A stretch of DNA of 64,000 nt, from assembly GCF_029338195.1 (NCBI RefSeq), contig NZ_CP119779.1:558001-622000 (forward strand), read 5' to 3'. The first letter of the stretch is position 1. Each line of letters begins with the position of its first letter. Positions 59,640-64,000 of the stretch are shown in pieces. The notes below the pieces were generated by a model, which worked only from the letters and a program-made list of their open reading frames with translations, made no database searches and was not told where the DNA came from. A program made the translations under genes and the position numbers. This DNA is from Haloarcula litorea (lineage in GTDB: Archaea; Halobacteriota; Halobacteria; Halobacteriales; Haloarculaceae).

Positions 59640-61385
59640 TCACTCGGAGTGGACGGGGTCGGCCCGACGCGCGCGCTCCCCGTCGGTCGACTCGGGCCAG
59701 GGGTCGTCCCGCCCGGGCTCGGCGGCGGGCAGGTCGATCGTGACGACCGTCCCGTCGTCGACCTCGAAGCCGACGGTGCCGCCGACGCCGCGGACCACCC
59801 ACTTGACCAGCCACAGGCCGACGCCGGAGCCGTGCTGGAGCGGCGTCTCCTCGCCGGACGTGATCACCTCCCGCTCGTGGGCCGCGATGCCGGGACCGTC
59901 GTCGCGGACGCGGACGACGACGCGGTCGTCGGCGGCGTCGGCCTCGACGGTCACGGCGACCGTCGGGTCGCCGCCGGCGTGTTCGACGGCGTTGTCGAGC
60001 AGTTCCTCGAAGGCGAGCGTCAGCGACGGGCCGCCGGTGATCCAGCAGTCCGCGGGACAGGACAGCGAGACGTCGGCGGCGGGCGCGTCCGCCTGCGTCC
60101 GCTCGACGACGGGGACGAGCAGCGTCCGGAGGCGGATCGGCCGGGCGTGCTCGCTCTCCAGGGCCTCCGAGACCCGGCCGATCTTGTCACTGCGGTCGAC
60201 GATCTCGTCGACGGTCCGCTCGATGCGCTCGATGCGCTCCCGGCCCTCGGGACCGACGCTGTCGGCCAGCAGGTCGGCGTTGCCGCGGACGACGTTCATC
60301 TCGTTGCGGATGTTGTGGCGCAGCAGGCGGTTCAACACGTCGATGCGCTGCTCGCGCTGGCGGCGATCGGTCACGTCCCGCAGGCTGACGAGGTGCCCCG
60401 AGACGACGCCGTACGCGCGGTACAGCGGCGTCACCCGGACGTCGAAGTAGCGGACCGCGCCGTCGCGGTCGAGTCGTGTCACCGTCTCCGCGTCCTCGCC
60501 GGCGTCCGGGACGACGTCGGCAAGCGTCGGCAGTTCGTCCGCGAGCGACCGACCGACCAGCGCCTCGCGCCCGTCCGCGAACAGCCCGGTGGCGGCGTCG
60601 TTGACGTCGACGATCCGTCCGCCCTCGTCGACGATGACGACGCGGTCGTCCATCTCCGCGAAGACCGCCTCCCGACCGAGTTCGCGGGTGACCGGGGCGA
60701 CGTCGAGGAGCCGGCCCCGAAGCAGCGCGACCGAGAGGACGACGCCGGAGACGACGTAGCCGACGCTGGTCGGATCGACGACGGGGAAGAAGAGGTCCAG
60801 CGCGTGCAGGGCCTGGGCGACGGTCGGCACCGTGATGGCGAGCAGGAGGGCGACCCCCTGTCCGCGGAACGACCGGTTGCTCCGGAGGATCATCCGCATC
60901 AGGAGGAGGCCGCCACCCAGCACCAGCGCGAGCATGTACGCGAGGTGCGCCCAGCGGGCCAGTCCCCAGGCGGGAGCGAGCGAACTGGTGCCGCCGGCGA
61001 CGGTCGTCGTGGAGCCGGCCCAGACGAGGTGGTGGCTGCCGTTCGACCAGACCAGCGTCACGAAGACCGCCGGCTCGATCAGCAGGAGAGCGAGCCGCCG
61101 CCTGGTGAGCCAGTGGGGCTCGCCGGTGTACTCAAGGACGGTCGCCAGCCAGGCGACGGGGACGATCACCGAGAGAGTGAGCTGGATCTGCAGCAGCGAG
61201 ACCATCGTCGGGATGTCCGCGACGGCCAGCTCCAGCCCGTGGGTGACGGTCCAGAGGCTCGCGGTGACGACGAACGCGGCCAGCGGGCCGGCCCCCGGCC
61301 GGTCGCGGTGGAGCCAGACGAGGAAGGCGACCCCCATCCCGACGACCGCCGCCAGCAACACGAGGGAGAGCGAGGGGTGGACCAT
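59640..61385 (-). CDS. Membrane sensor histidine kinase (7TM plus PAS)
   Basis: 581 residues. Seven hydrophobic segments within the first 225 residues form a 7TM sensor region (LVLLAAVVGMGVAFLVWL through VGYVVSGVVLSVALL). A PAS domain (about 240-345; VFAEMDDRVVIVDEGGRIVDVND, GHLVSLRDVTDRRQ) comes next. The H-box is LNRLLRHNIRNEMNV (His357). The ATPase has N-box EELLDNAVEHAG, G1 VRDDGPGIAA and G2 GSGVGLWLVKWVV. No response regulator is adjacent. The ligand is unknown; the layout is common among haloarchaeal kinases. Confidence 0.93.
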   Translation of the reverse strand: MVHPSLSLVLLAAVVGMGVAFLVWLHRDRPGAGPLAAFVVTASLWTVTHGLELAVADIPTMVSLLQIQLTLSVIVPVAWLATVLEYTGEPHWLTRRRLALLLIEPAVFVTLVWSNGSHHLVWAGSTTTVAGGTSSLAPAWGLARWAHLAYMLALVLGGGLLLMRMILRSNRSFRGQGVALLLAITVPTVAQALHALDLFFPVVDPTSVGYVVSGVVLSVALLRGRLLDVAPVTRELGREAVFAEMDDRVVIVDEGGRIVDVNDAATGLFADGREALVGRSLADELPTLADVVPDAGEDAETVTRLDRDGAVRYFDVRVTPLYRAYGVVSGHLVSLRDVTDRRQREQRIDVLNRLLRHNIRNEMNVVRGNADLLADSVGPEGRERIERIERTVDEIVDRSDKIGRVSEALESEHARPIRLRTLLVPVVERTQADAPAADVSLSCPADCWITGGPSLTLAFEELLDNAVEHAGGDPTVAVTVEADAADDRVVVRVRDDGPGIAAHEREVITSGEETPLQHGSGVGLWLVKWVVRGVGGTVGFEVDDGTVVTIDLPAAEPGRDDPWPESTDGERARRADPVHSE

Positions 61386-61445
61386 CCGTCCGCAGGGTGG
61401 CACACCCGAATCATAAACGTTCGCGGCCGAGTATCGCTGACGATA

Positions 61446-61805
61446 CTACCGGCGGGCCCGCAGTGCCGACCACACCGCGACGGCACCCAGCAGGAAGGCC
61501 GGCACCAGCGGGAGCGCGAGGTACGCGGCCCGCAGGGTCAGTCCCAGCGATCGGACGAACCCCTGTGCGGCCGGGAGGACGAGGAGGGCCGCCGGGACCA
61601 CGAGGAAGCCGACGACGACCGTCGCGACCAGCGCCCACCCCTCCCAGCCGAACTCGTCGCTGGGATCGGCGCGCCGGGGCGGCTCGCCGCTGGGGCGGTG
61701 GACGTGGCCGTCGTCCGTGGACGAGTCGGCCGTCGGGTCCTCCCCCGGCGTGACGGTCACCGTCTCACCGTCGCCGCCACCCTCCGCGGTCGCGTCCTCG
61801 GTCAT
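61446..61805 (-). CDS. Small two-helix membrane protein
   Basis: 119 residues. An acidic Gly/Thr-rich soluble N-terminal half (about 50 residues, TVTVTPGEDPTADSSTDDGH) is followed by two hydrophobic segments (GWALVATVVVGFLVVPAALLVL; AAYLALPLVPAFLLGAVAVW) and an Arg-rich end (SALRARR). No functional motif is seen. It starts where the decayed alcohol dehydrogenase ends, so its promoter may be derived from that region. Downstream lies the histidine kinase on the same strand, 60 nt away. Confidence 0.7.
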   Translation of the reverse strand: MTEDATAEGGGDGETVTVTPGEDPTADSSTDDGHVHRPSGEPPRRADPSDEFGWEGWALVATVVVGFLVVPAALLVLPAAQGFVRSLGLTLRAAYLALPLVPAFLLGAVAVWSALRARR

Positions 61806-62077
61806 CGTCCGCACCGTCCGGGACGAACACGACCTCGCCGAACCCCGCCAGTCCTTCGCGCGGCTCGTGGCCCCGGGCCGTCTCGCTCGTCGGGAGCGTC
61901 CCCCGCCGCTCGGCGGTCGCCCGCTTTTCGCCGGGACCGGAGCTCCCCGCGGGCGATCGGCATCCGCCAGGCGGTCTGGAAGACCAGCGCCTCGTCCCGG
62001 CCGACGGTCGGGTCCGGGACCTCCTCGTAGGTGACGACGTCCGTCCCGCCGTGACCGGTGTACTGGACGGCGTACAT
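61806..62077 (-). pseudogene. Decayed zinc-type alcohol dehydrogenase/quinone oxidoreductase
   Basis: The first 35 codons read like the N-terminus of a medium-chain dehydrogenase (MYAVQYTGHGGTDVVTYEEV, then PDPTVGRDEALV). About 70 codons later, in another frame, TLPTSETARGHEPREGLAGF and GEVVFVPDGADDD match the family C-terminus (LSETAEAHRLLEExxxFGKVVLVP). The catalytic, zinc- and NAD-binding middle of about 250 residues is absent. An internal deletion plus a frameshift make it inactive. A single open frame through it exists but loses similarity after the first 35 residues. Confidence 0.75.
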
Positions 62078-62155
62078 ACCAGTCGCTGGGGTCAGCGCGC
62101 GCAAAACGCTGGCGGTCCCGTCGCGGGCGGTACCGGCGATCCGGGCGGCCCCCGG

Positions 62156-62332
62156 TCAGACCGTCTGCGGACCGGAGCCGGTGGTCGGTTCCGGCCGCTC
62201 GATCTCCAGGAGGCTGACCCGGTGGCCCTCGTCGCGCTCGTGTTCACCCCGCTCGTCGGCCGCGACGCCGCGTCGCTCGTACAACCCCTCGAACGTGCAC
62301 TCGTGGCACGTCACGTGGTACACCCCTTTCAT
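62156..62332 (-). CDS. Small zinc-finger-like protein (58 aa)
   Basis: Starts MKGVYHVTCHECTFEGLYERR, with a CHEC pair, and continues GEHERDEGHRVSLLEIERPE, in which the spaced His residues complete a C2H2-like site. It ends in a short polar tail. The TATA-like AATAAATC lies about 25-30 nt upstream, giving a leaderless mRNA. Haloarchaea encode many such small finger proteins; the role is unknown. Divergent from the MogA-type gene. Confidence 0.72.
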   Translation of the reverse strand: MKGVYHVTCHECTFEGLYERRGVAADERGEHERDEGHRVSLLEIERPEPTTGSGPQTV

Positions 62333-62432
62333 ACCGAGACCCTGCTCCAAGACCACAATAAATCTTCTGTCGATAACGGGCCCCCGCTCGGGTGGCCGGA
62401 ACCGTTTACCCGGACGCGACCGACGGCCCGAT

Positions 62433-63287
62433 ATGGTCGATTTCCAGTCCCGCGACACGCGTCGGGGAGTCGACGACGACCAGCCCGAGGGCGAGGACGA
62501 GAGCGAGGACGAAACGGACGCCGACGAGCAGGCGGCGGAGCCAGCGGACGCCCGGCAGCCCGCGGACGGGGCGGACACACGGGAGGCCGAGGTCGACGGC
62601 GACGACGAGGGGGCGGCGGCCGCCAGCGACGCGGACGGGGAACCGACCGACGACGCTCCGGCGGCGGAGACCGCCGACGACCCGCTGGCCGAGCCGGGGA
62701 GCGAGCAGGGGACCGACGGACCGGGCGACGACTCGCCGGCCGACGGGCCGCCCGCGGCCGGTGCGGCGGGGTCGAAGGTCGCCGGCGGCCGGCCGGAGGC
62801 GACCGCGTCGCCGGACGACGACGCGGCCCCCGCGATCGACGTGGCCCTGGTCGGCGTCGGGACGGAGGACGGCGGGGCACTGGAGACGGCGGCGGCGGCC
62901 GTCGAGTCCTGTGGCCACGCCGTCGCGACGCGCGAACGGCTCCGGCCCGACTACGACGGCGTCCAGCAGTCGGTCGACGCGCTCGTCGGCCGCGACGACG
63001 TCGACGCCGTCGTCACCGTCGGCGGCGTCGGCATCACCCCCGGACAGGTGACCGTCGAGGCCACCCACCCGCTCTTCTCCAAGGCGTTGCCGGGGTTCGG
63101 CGAGGCGTTCCGCTCGCTGCTGTTCGAGCACATCGGGACCGGCATCGTCGCCGAGCGGTCGACCGCCGGCATCGCCGACGGGACGGTCGTGTTCTGCCTC
63201 CCCGACGACCCGGAGGCCGCCCGCCTCGGGATCGAGGAGATCGTCGCCACCGAGGGACCGCGGCTCGTCGACCACCTCTCGGAGTGA
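62433..63287 (+). CDS. MogA/MoaB-type molybdopterin protein with acidic N-terminal extension
   Basis: 284 residues. The first 130 or so are a low-complexity acidic tail rich in Asp, Glu, Ala, Gly and Pro. The rest is a MogA/MoaB fold: IDVALVGVGTEDGGALETAAAAV, AVVTVGGVGITPGQVTVEAT (the GGxGxxPxD-like loop, here GVGITPGQ), GFGEAFRSLLFEHIGTGIVAERSTAGI and VVFCLPDDPEAARLGIEEI. Family members adenylylate molybdopterin. The usual TGxGxxxRD loop is only partly kept, so activity is uncertain. Divergent from the zinc-finger gene, with GTTTACC about 25 nt upstream. Confidence 0.82.
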   Translation: MVDFQSRDTRRGVDDDQPEGEDESEDETDADEQAAEPADARQPADGADTREAEVDGDDEGAAAASDADGEPTDDAPAAETADDPLAEPGSEQGTDGPGDDSPADGPPAAGAAGSKVAGGRPEATASPDDDAAPAIDVALVGVGTEDGGALETAAAAVESCGHAVATRERLRPDYDGVQQSVDALVGRDDVDAVVTVGGVGITPGQVTVEATHPLFSKALPGFGEAFRSLLFEHIGTGIVAERSTAGIADGTVVFCLPDDPEAARLGIEEIVATEGPRLVDHLSE

Positions 63288-63575
63288 GCGCGGCCCGGGA
63301 CAGCGGATTCGCCGCCGCCGTCCCGACGGCCGTCGGTGCCGAGACCGTTCACACCGGGGTTCCGGGTTCGCCCCACCGGACCGCCGAAGTCTTGCGATTT
63401 CATTCGTTTTACGCGAATTAACCGGTCGTCGAGTGGCGCGCTCTCCCGACCGGGAGCTCCGAACGTACGAACGCTGCAGCACCGAATTTGGGGCCGTTCA
63501 ACGGTCTAAACGGACGTAAAGCGAGCTTAAGCGCTTCCCCCCTTCAAGTGCAACCGGCCACACGCCCCAGATGCA
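63288..63575. other. Intergenic region with promoter of the last gene
   Basis: No gene is evident. It contains a few AT-richer stretches (TTTCATTCGTTTTACGCGAATTAAC near 63400-63422) and GAGCTTAAGC about 50 nt before the last gene, a likely TATA position for that gene. Confidence 0.45.
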
Positions 63576-64000
63576 ATGTCCGATCGCGAAGCCACCCGAC
63601 GTGGCGTGCTCAAGGGTATCGGCGCTTCAGTCGCTGCGGCGATGGGCACCGCGGCCCTCTCGGGCTCGGTGGCCGCCGGCAGTCCCTGGGAGTCCGTCGA
63701 GTCGCCGACGGGCAACACCGTCCACGACGTGGAGTACACGGCCGCGGGAGCCTACGCCGTCGCCGGCGGCGGCGTCGTCCTCGAACGGACGGAGCTGGGC
63801 TGGAAGAAGATCGTCGACGGCGGCCCGACCGGCAACGGCAACAACCTCTACGGCGCGGACGTGACCGACGACGGGAAGGCCCTCTGGTTCGTCGGCAGCT
63901 CCGGTGCGATCGGCGAGTACGACGTCGAGTCCGGGGTCCTGACCGACCACAGCGCGCCGATGGACGTGACCAACAACTTCAACGACGTGTCGGTCACGGG
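63576..64000 (+). CDS. Tat-exported beta-propeller-like protein, 3' end beyond the window
   Basis: Open from ATG to the window edge (141 codons). The N-terminus MSDREATRRGVLKGIGASVA is a twin-arginine signal (RRGVLKG), followed by a hydrophobic region and an AAG cleavage-like site. The mature part has regular repeats of strand-turn-strand type (GNTVHDVEYTAAGAYAVAGG, LYGADVTDDGKALWFVGSSG, AIGEYDVESG), resembling WD40/Ycf48-type propellers. It is thus probably an exported cell-surface protein. Function cannot be given from the partial sequence. Confidence 0.75.
   Translation, partial: MSDREATRRGVLKGIGASVAAAMGTAALSGSVAAGSPWESVESPTGNTVHDVEYTAAGAYAVAGGGVVLERTELGWKKIVDGGPTGNGNNLYGADVTDDGKALWFVGSSGAIGEYDVESGVLTDHSAPMDVTNNFNDVSVT

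Noticed and set aside
61802-62104. A 100-codon minus-strand frame as an intact small gene
   Set aside because: Similarity to alcohol dehydrogenase stops after about 35 residues and resumes in another frame, so it is a remnant.

Overview
The window is a GC-rich stretch of a haloarchaeal chromosome (class Halobacteria). The evidence is archaea-specific genes (CetZ tubulin, MptA, CofC, archaeal HMG-CoA reductase, HerA/NurA, TrmB and AsnC-type regulators), strongly acidic proteins, many small zinc-ribbon proteins, and TATA boxes about 25-30 nt ahead of start codons, as in leaderless haloarchaeal genes. I recognise about 73 protein genes, two tRNA genes, one complete IS6-family insertion sequence with target duplications, one VapBC toxin-antitoxin module and two decayed genes. 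No CRISPR array, rRNA or replication origin was found.

Layout. 0-10 kb: methionine aminopeptidase, isoaspartyl peptidase, isocitrate dehydrogenase, three lipoproteins, cupin, HMG-CoA reductase. 10-16 kb: amidohydrolase, a decayed PhoD-type phosphatase, and the nadABC operon with an upstream palindrome and a hairpin-plus-T terminator. 16-20 kb: low-GC VapBC, GNAT, KptA, phosphoglycerate mutase. 20-28 kb: Ca2+/cation antiporter, IS6 element, nurA, EEP hydrolase, herA. 28-34 kb: a DUF1611 protein with a dipeptide epimerase, peroxiredoxin, a GCS2-like ligase with a long acidic insert, gamma-carbonic anhydrase. 33-36 kb: a translationally coupled cetZ, membrane protein and cofC operon. 36-42 kb: thymidylate kinase, a TrkA subunit flanked by two stand-alone RAM-domain proteins, tRNA-Leu beside a duplicated tRNA 3' end, ferredoxin, MOSC protein. 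42-54 kb: APC permease fused to UspA domains, cyclophilin, HtrA-like protease with a basic tail, a sugar isomerase and oxidoreductase pair, TrpD2-like protein, tandem siroheme decarboxylase-like protein, MptA, TrmB. 54-64 kb: thioredoxin-like DUF255 protein, cytochrome P450, FxsA, tRNA-Ile followed by hairpin-rich noncoding sequence, type 1 IPP isomerase, 7TM histidine kinase, a decayed alcohol dehydrogenase, a MogA-type protein, and a Tat-exported propeller-like protein cut by the window end.

Most of the window is core metabolism: isoprenoid lipids (HMG-CoA reductase, Idi), NAD (nadABC), pterin (MptA), F420 (CofC), heme (siroheme decarboxylase), molybdenum cofactor (MogA/MOSC), TCA cycle and glycolysis. 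DNA-end resection (NurA/HerA) and cell shape (CetZ) are also present. The accessory signals are the IS6 element, VapBC, the tRNA-Leu fragment duplication and the two internally deleted pseudogenes. The less ordinary observations are the DUF1611/epimerase pair, the cetZ-coupled membrane protein, active-site substitutions in Idi and the gamma-carbonic anhydrase, and the hairpin cluster after tRNA-Ile.
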